Shown here: one piece after another, positions 29,961 to 40,332 of the stretch
Numbering within the stretch: position 1 is the first letter of the stretch
Layout: each line of letters starts with the position of its first letter
Origin: Nitrospirota bacterium
Lineage (GTDB): Bacteria > Nitrospirota > Nitrospiria > Nitrospirales > Nitrospiraceae
DNA: 64,000 nt
NCBI GenBank assembly: GCA_002737345.1
Contig: NSIK01000010.1
Span: 1,014-65,013 of the forward strand
Reading direction: 5' to 3'
The notes under the pieces: generated by a model
The model's database searches: none
What the model saw: only the letters and a program-made list of their open reading frames with translations
What the model was told of the DNA's origin: nothing
Made by a program: the position numbers and the translations under genes

Positions 29961-32450
29961 TTATAACTTTGCGGCAATCTTATCGATCGCATAGGCCTCG
30001 ATATTGTCCCCGGCCTTAATGTCGTTAAAATTCTCAACGCTGATTCCGCATTCGTAGCCCTCCTGGACTTCGCGGACATCGTCCTTGAAGCGGCGCAACG
30101 ACCCGAGCTTGCCTTCGTAGACCACCACACTGTCGCGAAGCACCCGAACCCCGACCGCCGCGCGGCTGATCGTGCCGTCCACCACATAGGCGCCGGCAAT
30201 GACGCCGGCCTTAGACACCGTGAAGACCTGCCGCACCTCGGCCCGTCCCAGAATCCGCTCCTTGAGCGTCGGCTCAAGCAGCCCTTCCATCGCAGCCTTA
30301 ATCTCGGTCATCGCATCGTAAATAATGCTGTACTGCCGGACATCGACGCCTTGCTGTTCGGCCAAGGCGGACGCCTTCGGCTCCGGCCTGACATTGAACC
30401 CGATCACAATGGCGTTCGACGCGGAAGCGAGCAACACATCGGATTCCGTGATCCCGCCCACACCGCTGTGAATAACGCGTAGCTTGACTGCGGGGGTCGC
30501 AAGCTTTTCGACGCTCGCAGTCAAGGCTTCGGCTGACCCCTGCACATCGGACTTGATCACCAATGCCAGCTCCTTCACGGAGCCTTCGTTAATCTTGGCA
30601 AACAAATCATCGAGAGTGACTTTCGCCGACCCGGACAAATCAGTCGTGCGCTGCTTATGGGCGCGATCTTCCGCAATCTCTCGCGCAACTCGCTCATCCT
30701 TCACAACTTGGAAAACATCGCCAGCAGAAGGCACACCGGGAAGCCCCGCCACTTCGACAGGAATGGAAGGACCGCCCTCCCTTACCTTGGCGCCCGTATG
30801 GGTAATGAGCCCCCGCACTTTTCCGCTAAATACTCCAACGACGAACACATCGCCGACGCGCAAGGTCCCGCTCTGAACCAGCACCGTCGCCACCGGGCCA
30901 CGGCCGCGCTCCAGCTTGGCTTCCACCACAACGCCCCTGGCCATCCGATGCGGGTCCGCCTTAAGCTCCAGCACTTCGGACTGTAAAAGAATCATTTCCA
31001 GCAACGTATCTAAGCCGGTCTTTTCCTTGGCCGACACTTCAACCATGATCGTGTCGCCCCCCCAGGACTCGGAAATGAGTCCATGTTCGGACAGAGCATT
31101 TTTCACACGGTCGACGTTTGCGCCGGGCTTATCGATCTTATTGATGGCCACAATCATCGGAACAGATGCGGCCTTGGCGTGGTTGATTGCTTCAATCGTT
31201 TGCGGCATCACGCCGTCATCCGCTGCCACGACCAAGATGACGATGTCGGTAATCTTGGCGCCACGACCGCGCATGGCGGTAAAGGCTTCGTGGCCCGGCG
31301 TGTCCAGAAACGTGACCTGCTTCCCGCGGACCGTCACCGTGTAGGCGCCGATGTGCTGCGTAATTCCGCCGGCCTCGCCTTCCGCCACCTTCGTTTCCCT
31401 GATGGCATCAAGCAGCGAGGTCTTGCCGTGGTCAACGTGGCCCATGATCGTCACGACCGGAGGCCGCGACTCAAGCTGGGCATCTTCCTCCGTCTGCACG
31501 ACGGACTCCAACAACTCTTCCCCCATCTTCTCCGTCGAGAGATCGAGCTTGATCCCGTTCTCTTCTGCAATCATCACAGCCGCGTCCACATTCATCGTCT
31601 GATTGAACGTGAGCATCTGGCCCATATCCATCAACTTGCGCATAATGTCGGCCGGACGTTGGCCGATCAGCTCGGCAAACTCCTTCACCGTGATACCAGG
31701 GGCAAACTTGAAGCCTTTCCGGCGCGGCTTCGTCACTTCCCCTGGCGTGGCGTGATGCACATGCTTGCTGCGATCGTCTCGTCGTTGCTGTAAGGGAATC
31801 GCGCGCAGGTCCTGCCAACGAGCAGCATCCTCGCGAAGACGAAGCTCTTCCTCTTCCCGCGTGCGGCCTGACTTCTTCGCCTTCTTCGCTTTTTCCTTCA
31901 AACCCTCGGCTTGAATCTCTTCAAAGGAGAGCGCTTTCTTTTTTCCGGCGGTCAGATCGATGCTGGGCACAATGGCGGGCTTGACGGCAGTCAGTGAAGG
32001 CGGAGCGGTCGCAGCCCCGACAACAGGCGCCAGCTCCGACATCACCGTCAGTTCAGGATGCGGCAGGTGGATGCCGCCGACGCTGCCGTGAAAAACATCG
32101 ACAGCCGCTTTACTCGTCTCGGTCGTTTCCGCTGCTGCCAGGGATACAGGCTCTTCGGCTGAAGCCTCATCGTCGCGCTTACGCTTGATCAGAATGCGGC
32201 GCTTATCAGTCTTGGCACCTTCAACCACCGGAGCGGCATGGGCCGCCCCAGCCTTGCCTCCCGCCGTGGCCTTACCCGGCGCTTTCGGGAGAGCCTTCGC
32301 TTTCGCGCTGAGCTTGGCCAGCGCCTTTTGCACCACGTCGTCATCCAACGCACTGCTGTGCGATGTGACGGCGACACCCATCCGCTTCAATTCCGGAATG
32401 AGTTCGCGATTTTCCATTCCGAGCTGCTTAGCCAATTCGTAAACGCGCAT
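29961..32450 (-). CDS. infB: Translation initiation factor IF-2
   Basis: [57 protein letters not shown]. Confidence 0.98.
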   Translation of the reverse strand: MRVYELAKQLGMENRELIPELKRMGVAVTSHSSALDDDVVQKALAKLSAKAKALPKAPGKATAGGKAGAAHAAPVVEGAKTDKRRILIKRKRDDEASAEEPVSLAAAETTETSKAAVDVFHGSVGGIHLPHPELTVMSELAPVVGAATAPPSLTAVKPAIVPSIDLTAGKKKALSFEEIQAEGLKEKAKKAKKSGRTREEEELRLREDAARWQDLRAIPLQQRRDDRSKHVHHATPGEVTKPRRKGFKFAPGITVKEFAELIGQRPADIMRKLMDMGQMLTFNQTMNVDAAVMIAEENGIKLDLSTEKMGEELLESVVQTEEDAQLESRPPVVTIMGHVDHGKTSLLDAIRETKVAEGEAGGITQHIGAYTVTVRGKQVTFLDTPGHEAFTAMRGRGAKITDIVILVVAADDGVMPQTIEAINHAKAASVPMIVAINKIDKPGANVDRVKNALSEHGLISESWGGDTIMVEVSAKEKTGLDTLLEMILLQSEVLELKADPHRMARGVVVEAKLERGRGPVATVLVQSGTLRVGDVFVVGVFSGKVRGLITHTGAKVREGGPSIPVEVAGLPGVPSAGDVFQVVKDERVAREIAEDRAHKQRTTDLSGSAKVTLDDLFAKINEGSVKELALVIKSDVQGSAEALTASVEKLATPAVKLRVIHSGVGGITESDVLLASASNAIVIGFNVRPEPKASALAEQQGVDVRQYSIIYDAMTEIKAAMEGLLEPTLKERILGRAEVRQVFTVSKAGVIAGAYVVDGTISRAAVGVRVLRDSVVVYEGKLGSLRRFKDDVREVQEGYECGISVENFNDIKAGDNIEAYAIDKIAAKL

Positions 32451-32473
32451 GAGGATTTGACACCTGTTCTTCT

Positions 32474-33637
32474 TTACCCGGCAGCCGACTCCGACTCTGC
32501 CTGGGCCTGTAATTCCTGTTCCCGGGTTTCTTGTTGCTGGTGCAGCGCCTCGGCTTCCTCTACAAACGCCGCCTTAATATCTTTATCCCGCTCGGCTTTT
32601 TCTTTTTCGTATTCTGTCGCGCTGATGATGTCGATCTTCCAGCCGGTCAGGCGGGCCGCCAACCGCACGTTCTGACCGTTCTTCCCGATCGCGAGCGACA
32701 GCTGGGAATCCGCCACCACGACCAACGCGGACTTCTTCTCTTCGTCAACACCGACCTTCTCGATGCTCGCAGGATTCAAGGCTTGCGCGATGAAGACGCG
32801 CGGGTCGGAGGTCCAGGTAATGATATCGATTTTCTCGCCGCGCAGCTCACGAACAACCGCCTGAACCCGTGAACCCTTAATCCCCACGCAGGCCCCGACC
32901 GGATCGACCGCCTTCTCGCGCGACGTCACGGCAATCTTTGTCCGATCGCCAGGCTCCCGGACGATGGACTTGATCTCGATGATCTTCTCGAGCACTTCCG
33001 GCACTTCCAACTCGAACAGCTTCGCGACAAACTGCGGGTGGCTCCGCGTCAAAATAACCTGTACATCTTTCGGAGTCCGGCGCACTTCCAGGAGCATGGC
33101 CTTGACCCGGTCACCCCGGCGATAGGTTTCCCGCGGGATCTGCTCCTGAACCGGCAGGACCGCCTCGGTCTTGCCTAGATCCACCAGGTAGTTCCGACGC
33201 TCCATTCCGAGAATGATGCCGTTGACCAAATCGCCCTGTTTCGTCGAATACTCTTTTTGAACCGCTTCCCACTCGGCCTCGCGGACCTTCTGGAAAATCA
33301 CTTGCTTGGCAGTTTGAGCGGCAATCCGACCCAAGTCGTTCATCTCGATCAACGATCCGATTTCGTCCCCGACCTCCGCCTCGCTGTCGAACTGGCGCGC
33401 TTCCTGAAGGGCGACCTCGGTTTTCGGATTGGTGACCGTGTCGACGATGGTCTTCTTCGATACGACAGAAATTTCACCGGTCTTAGAGTCGATCTCGACC
33501 TGGATGTTTTCAGCCTGCCCGAAACGCTTCTTGGCGGCCATAAGCATGGCGGCTTCGATCGCGCCGATCACGCGGCTCTTCTCGATGCCCTTTGACCGGA
33601 CAAGTTCGTCGATGACGGAAATTAATTCACGATTCAT
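32474..33637 (-). CDS. nusA: Transcription termination/antitermination protein NusA
   Basis: [61 protein letters not shown] domains. Confidence 0.97.
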   Translation of the reverse strand: MNRELISVIDELVRSKGIEKSRVIGAIEAAMLMAAKKRFGQAENIQVEIDSKTGEISVVSKKTIVDTVTNPKTEVALQEARQFDSEAEVGDEIGSLIEMNDLGRIAAQTAKQVIFQKVREAEWEAVQKEYSTKQGDLVNGIILGMERRNYLVDLGKTEAVLPVQEQIPRETYRRGDRVKAMLLEVRRTPKDVQVILTRSHPQFVAKLFELEVPEVLEKIIEIKSIVREPGDRTKIAVTSREKAVDPVGACVGIKGSRVQAVVRELRGEKIDIITWTSDPRVFIAQALNPASIEKVGVDEEKKSALVVVADSQLSLAIGKNGQNVRLAARLTGWKIDIISATEYEKEKAERDKDIKAAFVEEAEALHQQQETREQELQAQAESESAAG

Positions 33638-33720
33638 AATTTACTCTCCGGCGACTGCCCCTGCAGCCACCCTCCAATGCGGCGGCAGACTGCTACCGCG
33701 GTGATCAACTTCGGTACGGC

Positions 33721-34236
33721 CTAAAACGTGACGACGCGACGCGCTTCAGCAATCGAGTCGAACCCCAGGATAACCGTCCGCTCAGGGGGCGAATCGCTTA
33801 CCACGACCGTCACTCCCTGCTCATTCACTTCCGTCAACAGCCCGACCACACGCCACTGCCCGTCAATCGGCTGCCGGAGCTTCACGCTCACTTGCTTTCC
33901 CATGGCCCGGCGATAATCCTGAATCCGTCTGAAGGCCCGATCCAGACCGGGCGAGGAGACTTCCAGCGTGTAGGCATGGGGGAAGGGATCAGCCACATCC
34001 AAGGCTGGACTGATCGCGAGATGGGCACGCCCGCAATCTTCTACCGTGACGCCGTCTGGCTTATCAATATACACCCGCACGACTGACCGCGGACCTTGCC
34101 CCACACAGACGACATCGACCAATTCCAAGCCCAAAGCCCACAGGATAGGCGATACTACCTCGCTGATGCGGTCGACGACCGGTCGGGACTCCTTCACCGG
34201 CACCCCTAGCCCTGCTTCTTTAGATAACACATTCAA
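33721..34236 (-). CDS. rimP: Ribosome maturation factor RimP
   Basis: LELVDVVCVGQGPRSVVRVYIDKPDGVTVEDCGRAHLAIS; EVSSPGLDRAFRR; upstream of nusA. Confidence 0.93.
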   Translation of the reverse strand: MNVLSKEAGLGVPVKESRPVVDRISEVVSPILWALGLELVDVVCVGQGPRSVVRVYIDKPDGVTVEDCGRAHLAISPALDVADPFPHAYTLEVSSPGLDRAFRRIQDYRRAMGKQVSVKLRQPIDGQWRVVGLLTEVNEQGVTVVVSDSPPERTVILGFDSIAEARRVVTF

Positions 34237-34243
34237 GTGATCA

Positions 34244-34270
34244 AATAAAAAAGTGGGCCTGAGCCCACTT
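34244..34270 (-). terminator. Rho-independent terminator downstream of the 34319 aminotransferase gene
   Basis: Minus strand AAGTGGGCTCAGGCCCACTTTTTTATT. Confidence 0.85.
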
Positions 34271-34318
34271 CCACTAGCCGGACCATAGCATGCCCCCTAG
34301 GCCAAAGCAAGGGGAGAG

Positions 34319-35158
34319 CTACCCAACCAGGCCCGTAAAGCCTGCGGCAAGTCGTTGGGTAATCGGTCCGGGACGCCCGTCCTTAATGACCTTGCCGTCC
34401 ACCCGAACGACGGCTAACACCTCGACAGTGGTCCCAGTGAGAAAGACCTCGTCCGCGCCATAGAGGTCCGCCTGAGCGATGCACCGCTCCTGAACCGGCA
34501 GCCCTTCTTTTCTGGCCAGCCCTAACACGACGGCCCTCGTGACTCCGGACAAAATCCGCGGTCCTTCCGGAGCAGTCATGACCGTGCCTCCACGCACTAC
34601 CATCACGTTGCTGACGGCCCCCTCGGTAATCGAGCCCTCTTTGAGTAAAATGGCTTCGAAAACCTGAGCCCGTTTAGCCTGCTGACGCGCGAGCACATTA
34701 CCCAATAGACTCAAGCTCTTAATATCGCAACGGCCCCACCTGATGTCCTCGATCGTCATCGCCTCCACGCCGGCCGCCTGCACCGATCGGCTGAGCGAAT
34801 GAAGCTCACGCACCGTCAGAACGACCGTGGGCGTCAGATCAGCCTCGTAGGCATGGTCACGGGGCGCAACGCCCCTGGTCAGCTGAATGTAAATTTTCGC
34901 CTCGGGATAGGCCGCCCGCCTGATCCCTTCGAGGATATGATTGGTCCATTCGGCGGGGGAATAGGGCTGAATCAGATCGAGCGCCGCAGCGCTACGGTCG
35001 AGGCGAGCCAGGTGAGCTTCGAGCTCGAAGGGCCGCCCCCCGTAGGTGCGGATCACTTCATAGATGCCATCGCCGAACTGAAATCCTCGATCGTCGATCG
35101 AAACCTTGGCGTCGGCTAGCGACACGAATGCTCCATTGACGAAAGCCACATCCGGCAC
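34319..35158 (-). CDS. Class IV aminotransferase (D-amino-acid or branched-chain type)
   Basis: VSIDDRGFQFGDGIYEVIRTYGGRPFELEAHLARLDRSA; LLKEGSITEGAVSNVMVV. Confidence 0.92.
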   Translation of the reverse strand: MPDVAFVNGAFVSLADAKVSIDDRGFQFGDGIYEVIRTYGGRPFELEAHLARLDRSAAALDLIQPYSPAEWTNHILEGIRRAAYPEAKIYIQLTRGVAPRDHAYEADLTPTVVLTVRELHSLSRSVQAAGVEAMTIEDIRWGRCDIKSLSLLGNVLARQQAKRAQVFEAILLKEGSITEGAVSNVMVVRGGTVMTAPEGPRILSGVTRAVVLGLARKEGLPVQERCIAQADLYGADEVFLTGTTVEVLAVVRVDGKVIKDGRPGPITQRLAAGFTGLVG

Positions 35159-35160
35159 GG

Positions 35161-35517
35161 CTACACACTCCCGCAGGACGAGGAATCGGAAACGGTTACC
35201 TCAAAGACGCGCCGGTCTTCGGCGGTGAATTTCCACCCCATGCGTTTCTCAAACAGCACCCGATGGGTTCCCGACTTGATCACCTGAAACTCAAAGGTCC
35301 GCCGTCCGTTGTCGACGGCATTATTTCCGGCAATCTGCAGGTAATCGTCTGCCAGCATCGACAGCCCCGTCGGATCGTAAATCGGAACCCAGAGCTCCCC
35401 TCTCGTCCGATCTTCCCAGAGATGAATCTGGATGGGCTGTTCAAGGGTCGCCTGAATTACCTTGACCCCGCCTGACAACTTGAGGCCGTCATGGTCCTGG
35501 CTGGACGTCATACTCAT
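35161..35517 (-). CDS. Hypothetical protein
   Basis: 118-aa ORF in a tight directon. Confidence 0.6.
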   Translation of the reverse strand: MSMTSSQDHDGLKLSGGVKVIQATLEQPIQIHLWEDRTRGELWVPIYDPTGLSMLADDYLQIAGNNAVDNGRRTFEFQVIKSGTHRVLFEKRMGWKFTAEDRRVFEVTVSDSSSCGSV

Positions 35518-35558
35518 CGTGAATTACGCGGCGATCCGCTTCCTCTCCGCCTGATCTT

Positions 35559-35879
35559 CTATGTTTTCTTCCTGGGCCCGACGAAAATCTCCGCGCCTTC
35601 CACCCGCACGTCATAACTGCCCACGCAATACCCGCCCCCGTCCGTTCCTTGCCCGTTTCGAATATCGAACGCCAGATCGTGCCAGGGACAGGCCACGACA
35701 AACCCCTTCACGCGCCCTTCGCTCAAGGGGCCACCCTCATGGGGGCAGAGGTTATGAATTGCGAAATATGTCCCCTGGATATTAAATAGCGCGAGCTCGC
35801 GATTCTGTACCGCCACGACTTTTGATTGCCCTGGTTGGAGCTCTTCAACGCGGGCGACGGATTGAAATCCCTCTAGCAT
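35559..35879 (-). CDS. Rieske 2Fe-2S ferredoxin-type protein
   Basis: NLCPHEGGPLSEGRVKGFVVACPWHDLAFDI (CxH...CxxH). Confidence 0.92.
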   Translation of the reverse strand: MLEGFQSVARVEELQPGQSKVVAVQNRELALFNIQGTYFAIHNLCPHEGGPLSEGRVKGFVVACPWHDLAFDIRNGQGTDGGGYCVGSYDVRVEGAEIFVGPRKKT

Positions 35880-35923
35880 GCTGCATCGACTCCTTTTCTC
35901 AGATCTTCTCCACGCCGCAGACC

Positions 35924-36418
35924 TTACATCCGCAGCGTATATTTTAATTCCAGTCCGACCGTGACCCCTTCCCGCTGGATGAAACCGGCTTCCGCTTGAA
36001 TCGCGTAACGGACCGCATCCGGAGCGGAACTATATTGAGGGCAGACATCTTCCACGCAGGGCACGACATGCTCTTTCAGCCCCACGATATGATGGCTTTC
36101 GTCGATCCAGAGCATGTCCACCGGAAACCGATAGCCTCTCGTCCAGATATGGTTCTGGCCGGTCGACTCAAAGATATAAAGCATTCCACTGTTCGCCGGC
36201 AACGTCTCTCGAAAGGCGAGACCGAAGAGCAGCTTCTCCGGCGTATCCGCCACCTCCGTCTCGAGCGTACGGCCGTTCGGAAAGGATACGACAATGATGG
36301 TCTCGTCTTTGCGATCGATCAGAAAAAACGAGGCGCTCATCAGAAAAATCGCCATCAGCACGAGCGTGATAATGCGCTTCTTTTTCTGCTCCCGATCGCT
36401 TACCGGTGGAATGGCCAT
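35924..36418 (-). CDS. DUF192 family protein, N-terminal TM/signal anchor
   Basis: LEVEVADTPEKLLFGLAFRETLPANSGMLYIFE-like pattern; VDMLWIDESHHIVGLKEHVVPC. Confidence 0.88.
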   Translation of the reverse strand: MAIPPVSDREQKKKRIITLVLMAIFLMSASFFLIDRKDETIIVVSFPNGRTLETEVADTPEKLLFGLAFRETLPANSGMLYIFESTGQNHIWTRGYRFPVDMLWIDESHHIVGLKEHVVPCVEDVCPQYSSAPDAVRYAIQAEAGFIQREGVTVGLELKYTLRM

Positions 36419-36640
36419 AGCTATTCTCTCTCACGACTTGTAATGGTTCACTGGGCCAAAAGGCCCACAAAACGGCCCATAAAACAGGTCGTCTAGGCCT
36501 TCTGAGCAAGGACCGTTCTGTTGACTTAGAAAAGAACGACGGACTAGAATGGGCCTCACGTCGCGTCACGCACTATGTCGTGGCGAGACGGGCTTGTCAA
36601 CCATCTGTGTTTCAATTGTGGTGAGAAGGAGGCGAGGGTC

Positions 36641-36988
36641 ATGGCGCTGCTGATTACCGATGAATGTATCTCTTGTGGAGCTTGCCTCCCTGAATGTCCG
36701 AACGAGGCGATTTTCGAAACTCGCAGCGACGCGGAAGCGAAGGGCAATCATGTCGGCGACGGCCAGGGAGTCGGCGATAGTATTTATATCATTACGCACG
36801 ACCGCTGCACCGAGTGCGTCGGACACTTCGACGAACCGCAATGCGCGGCTGTTTGCCCCGTCGACAATTGCTGCATTGCCGATCCGCTCTATCCGGAAAC
36901 GACGGAAGCCCTGTTGGAAAAAGTGACCGCACTGAATCCGGACAAGACGATCGATCCGACGAAGATCTGGAGTGGTGTGCGCAACTAA
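36641..36988 (+). CDS. 2x[4Fe-4S] ferredoxin (YfhL-like)
   Basis: ITDECISCGACLPECPNEAI; HDRCTECVGHFDEPQCAAVCPVDNC. Confidence 0.93.
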   Translation: MALLITDECISCGACLPECPNEAIFETRSDAEAKGNHVGDGQGVGDSIYIITHDRCTECVGHFDEPQCAAVCPVDNCCIADPLYPETTEALLEKVTALNPDKTIDPTKIWSGVRN

Positions 36989-37010
36989 TCATCGCGCATC
37001 GTTCAATCGC

Positions 37011-37046
37011 AAGGGCCCTGCTTTTCTCCTGAGAAGCAGGGCCCTT
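37011..37046 (+). terminator. Rho-independent-type terminator after the ferredoxin gene
   Basis: AAGGGCCCTGCTT-TTCTCCTGAG-AAGCAGGGCCCTT, 13-bp perfect stem, followed by CTGTTGT. Confidence 0.8.
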
Positions 37047-37199
37047 CTGTTGTAAGGGATCACGGCCGAACCCGCCCTCGCATCTCGACTTCCTTCCCGT
37101 TTCGGAGTACCGTCACACTGATCGTTGGCGGACCGTCCGGCTCTCTCTTTTCTCGATGGAGCCGCCCCTACTTCTCGCTCCCTCGCGCGGAGGTGCAAG

Positions 37200-37532
37200 A
37201 TGCGGCCTCACTGGATCATCGTCGCCCTGCTCTGCGGCATCCTCACCCTCCCCTCGCTCACGCGGGCCAGTCCTGGGGATCTGGGCACTATTATTGAAGC
37301 GTTTGCCGTGCGCCAATTCCCCGATGCCCAAGGCCGCTATTGGGTGATTAACGACACCCAGTGGGAGGGGGATGAGATGCTCGTAGACATGCATACCATC
37401 GTGAGCCGGCCTCGCGAAGCAGAACCCACCGTAACCCATTTCTTACTATTGATCGTGGCGGGAGAGATCAGGGGAATTCAGAATCTTCCACTCGAACCGA
37501 ACACGGGCTGTCGCGCGGAAGAAGACGTGTAA
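37200..37532 (+). CDS. Small exported protein of unknown function
   Basis: MRPHWIIVALLCGILTLPSLTRASPGDLG... signal peptide; ATG at 37200 after GAGGTG. Confidence 0.6.
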   Translation: MRPHWIIVALLCGILTLPSLTRASPGDLGTIIEAFAVRQFPDAQGRYWVINDTQWEGDEMLVDMHTIVSRPREAEPTVTHFLLLIVAGEIRGIQNLPLEPNTGCRAEEDV

Positions 37533-37546
37533 GGACCACAGAAAGT

Positions 37547-37582
37547 CATCGCCCGCTCCGCGTTATCGCGGAGCGGGCGATG
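37547..37582. terminator. Perfect 16-bp inverted repeat with TTAT loop between convergent genes (no T-tract)
   Basis: CATCGCCCGCTCCGCG-TTAT-CGCGGAGCGGGCGATG. Confidence 0.65.
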
Positions 37583-37607
37583 CTCATGAATCAGCGCTCG
37601 AAAACTC

Positions 37608-38087
37608 TTACTTGATCATCAAAATCTTGCCACCAAGATGCCCTGCATGCAGCTGGCAACGATAGCTCAGCGTGTTGCCCCGCGTCGCATAGAACATGTC
37701 GCTGGTCGGAATACCAATGTACTTCGTTTCGCCAGGCTTCAAGACCACTTCTGCCTTCATGACAGTCGGCGCACCCGCGTTCTCCGCATCGGTCATCTGA
37801 AATCCATGGTCAGTTTCGCCATTGTTCGTCACCTTAAGCAAAACTGGATTCCCGGGACGAACTTTGAAATCGATGATCGTGATGGGCGGATACCACGTCT
37901 TCAAGTTGCCGATCTCGACTGCGAACAGCTGGGCATCGACGTTCAGCTCCTTGAACGCCAGCCCGACCACGGAGCCAGTCGCCAGGTCCCCGACTTCAAC
38001 TCCACCAGCCTGGAGCGCAAAGGCGGTGGGTACCCCAGTCGCGACCATCACGAGGCCCAAGAAGAGCCCTAACATCGTCTTACCCAT
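37608..38087 (-). CDS. Exported cupredoxin-domain protein, nitrosocyanin-like
   Basis: Signal peptide; FKVRPGNPVLLKVTNNGETDHGFQM; VLKPGETKYIGIPT; SYRCQLHAGHLGGKILMIK. Confidence 0.85.
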   Translation of the reverse strand: MGKTMLGLFLGLVMVATGVPTAFALQAGGVEVGDLATGSVVGLAFKELNVDAQLFAVEIGNLKTWYPPITIIDFKVRPGNPVLLKVTNNGETDHGFQMTDAENAGAPTVMKAEVVLKPGETKYIGIPTSDMFYATRGNTLSYRCQLHAGHLGGKILMIK

Positions 38088-38342
38088 GACCTACCTCCTT
38101 AAAAAAGAAGAAGAAAGTGATTAGGCTTGGTAAATACCTACCACCAAGCCCGCGTAGCCTTGACCGTGCTGACAACGAATTATCTGCATCTATAAATCAT
38201 TCGCGTACCCGCTTCTGCGCTTATGGACAGGCACCTCTATAGCACAACGACGAAAACGGAAGCAAGAAGGTTACCCGAGCTAGGTCGTCGCTTCTCAATC
38301 GAGACAGTCGAACGCATAAACACTCTGAGCAATTTCAATAGC

Positions 38343-39905
38343 TTAGTGCGCGGCCCCTACTTCAGGAGGCGCTTCTTGAACTGCGGACCCCATCAAGAGA
38401 TCATACGGCGCATAGTCGTCAGTGAGCACGATGCCAGCCCCCCAGGGCTGCGCGCGATGGCCGGACAGCAAGGCAAGGGCCTCGAACGGAAGCCGCTGTT
38501 GCTCAACCAATCGGGTCACCTGATCCGCAATGGTGGTGAGGGTGTGCTGCTCGATCGGCGCCCCGGCGAAAAAAATCAGATTCTCCGATTTCGTCTGAGC
38601 GGATTTCCAAGGCCCCTTGACGGCAAAAGACTCAATAGAAGGAAACGACCGTTTCATCGTCTGCACAACTGCATTGGCCCGCGACAGATCGCCTCCCTCG
38701 CCGGATGACGCGAGATTCACCGCGAGGATTCCGTTCGGCGTCAGATGGGCGCGCAACGCGGCGAAGAACTCTACAGTCGTTAGATGAAAAGGAATCATGT
38801 GCCGCGCAAAGGCATCGACCCAAATAAAATCGTACCTCCGCTCTGTAGAATTGAGGAAGACCCTGGCGTCCCGGACATGCACATGATGCTGTGGAGGGGG
38901 CTGATAGGAAAAATACTCTTCAGCCATGCGGACGACCACTGGATCGAACTCGACCATATCCATTTCAAGTTCGGGCCACCGCTGCGCAAGCCACTTGGCC
39001 AGCGATCCCCCTCCATGGCCTAAGATCAAGCCCTGCTTCGGCTCCGGCACCAAGGCCAGCGACGCAACCATCAACTGACTGTACGGGAGGAACAATGTGG
39101 CCGGGTCCGCCTTCCACATGACCGCATGAAACGTCCGATCCAGGACGAGATAACGAAACAGATCGTCATCACGGATTCTGACTTGCTGGTAGGGGCTGTC
39201 TTCCTGATAGACCGGCAGCGTCAATTTCTGAATCGGCGACAAGGCTCCGGCCCCCAAGCCTCCGACAGAGAGAATGAGTAGACCGATCACGACGGGCCGG
39301 GCGGTCGTTCCCCAGATCAACCACCAAAGACCCAGCCCCACTTGAATGGCGCCAAGCCAGGCAACAAGCACCTGACTGCCGAGCCAGGATAAAAATAAAA
39401 ATGCCGTTCCCCAGGTTCCCAGCAAACTCCCCATCGTCGAGAGCGCGATCATTCGGCCTGTGTGCCGGCCGAAATATTCAAGATCCGACACGGCCAATCG
39501 CAACATGGCCGGCAGCACGCCGCTCAGACCGAAGGCCGGCGGGCCCAGGAGCAGCGCCGCCGCCACGCAGGGACCCCACCGGGGATCCTCAATGGCCGCC
39601 GCCACAGAAAAAAGCACAGGCTGGCCGAGCCAGGCGATTAAAAATGTCCAGGATCCGGAGCATAACAGCAAGCCTGCCAGCACCTGCGGCCCGCGATAGC
39701 GATCGGAGACCCAGCCGCCAAAGGCATAGCCGCCGCTCATAGCGGCAAGGATCACTCCGATCAACGCCCCCCAGACGAACAATGAGTTTCCGAAAACCGG
39801 TGCCAGGAGACGGCTACCAAGAATTTCAAGCGCCATGACGACAGCGCCGGTCACCAGCGCCGTCGTCAACAGAAACCAGCGAGGAATGTGCGTGGGTCTA
39901 TTCAT
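38343..39905 (-). CDS. Multi-pass membrane protein fused to a spermidine-synthase-like methyltransferase-fold domain
   Basis: N-terminal TM helices (MALEILGSRLLAPVFGNSLFVWGALIGVILAAMSGGYAFGGW); C-terminal ILGHGGGSLAKWLAQRWPELEMDMVEFDPVVVRMAEEYF, DARVFLNSTERRYDFIWVDAF. Confidence 0.88.
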   Translation of the reverse strand: MNRPTHIPRWFLLTTALVTGAVVMALEILGSRLLAPVFGNSLFVWGALIGVILAAMSGGYAFGGWVSDRYRGPQVLAGLLLCSGSWTFLIAWLGQPVLFSVAAAIEDPRWGPCVAAALLLGPPAFGLSGVLPAMLRLAVSDLEYFGRHTGRMIALSTMGSLLGTWGTAFLFLSWLGSQVLVAWLGAIQVGLGLWWLIWGTTARPVVIGLLILSVGGLGAGALSPIQKLTLPVYQEDSPYQQVRIRDDDLFRYLVLDRTFHAVMWKADPATLFLPYSQLMVASLALVPEPKQGLILGHGGGSLAKWLAQRWPELEMDMVEFDPVVVRMAEEYFSYQPPPQHHVHVRDARVFLNSTERRYDFIWVDAFARHMIPFHLTTVEFFAALRAHLTPNGILAVNLASSGEGGDLSRANAVVQTMKRSFPSIESFAVKGPWKSAQTKSENLIFFAGAPIEQHTLTTIADQVTRLVEQQRLPFEALALLSGHRAQPWGAGIVLTDDYAPYDLLMGSAVQEAPPEVGAAH

Positions 39906-40166
39906 AGGCCTCAAATAAAACCAACAGGTGAGAAAAACATCCTCCAGCGCGGTCACAGACCGCCCCAGTTTTTAAAATATCGCGGCGACCACGAATCGAG
40001 ATGAGCCCGACGATCTGCCCCTCATCAGAAACTGCCAGGTGCCGACCTTCGCCTCACGCATCGCCCGGGCCGCTTCCAGTAGAGTCGCATCAGGATCGAT
40101 CGTGCGCAATGTCCGGCACATCATCACGGCAAGCGGTCGCTGCAACGGTCCGTTCTGATTCGCCAT
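39898..40166 (-). pseudogene. Frameshifted CBS-domain gene remnant
   Basis: Frame 1: MANQNGPLQRPLAVMMCRTLRTIDPDATLLEAARAMREAKVG (CBS N-half). A second frame from about 40050 downwards: HLAVSDEGQIVGLIS (CBS C-half). Confidence 0.6.
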
Positions 40167-40332
40167 ACGAATTGGTGCTGCCGATTGGGGCAGCAAATAC
40201 TACTCAGCCCCCAAACAGCTGTCAACGAACGGTTCCTCCCGAGAGGCGGGAGCGGCAATAACGTCGTTGCTCGCCCCCGATTCCATTGCTATACTCGCCC
40301 CGACCGTTTTTATTGCAGGAGGCCCGCAACCC

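Noticed and set aside
25679-34236. rimP-nusA-infB-rbfA-truB-rpsO-pnp block as a novel arrangement
   Set aside because: This is the standard conserved bacterial gene order.
36452-36467. Short palindrome TGGGCCAAAAGGCCCA upstream of the ferredoxin gene
   Set aside because: Only a 6-bp stem in GC-rich DNA; chance occurrence is likely.
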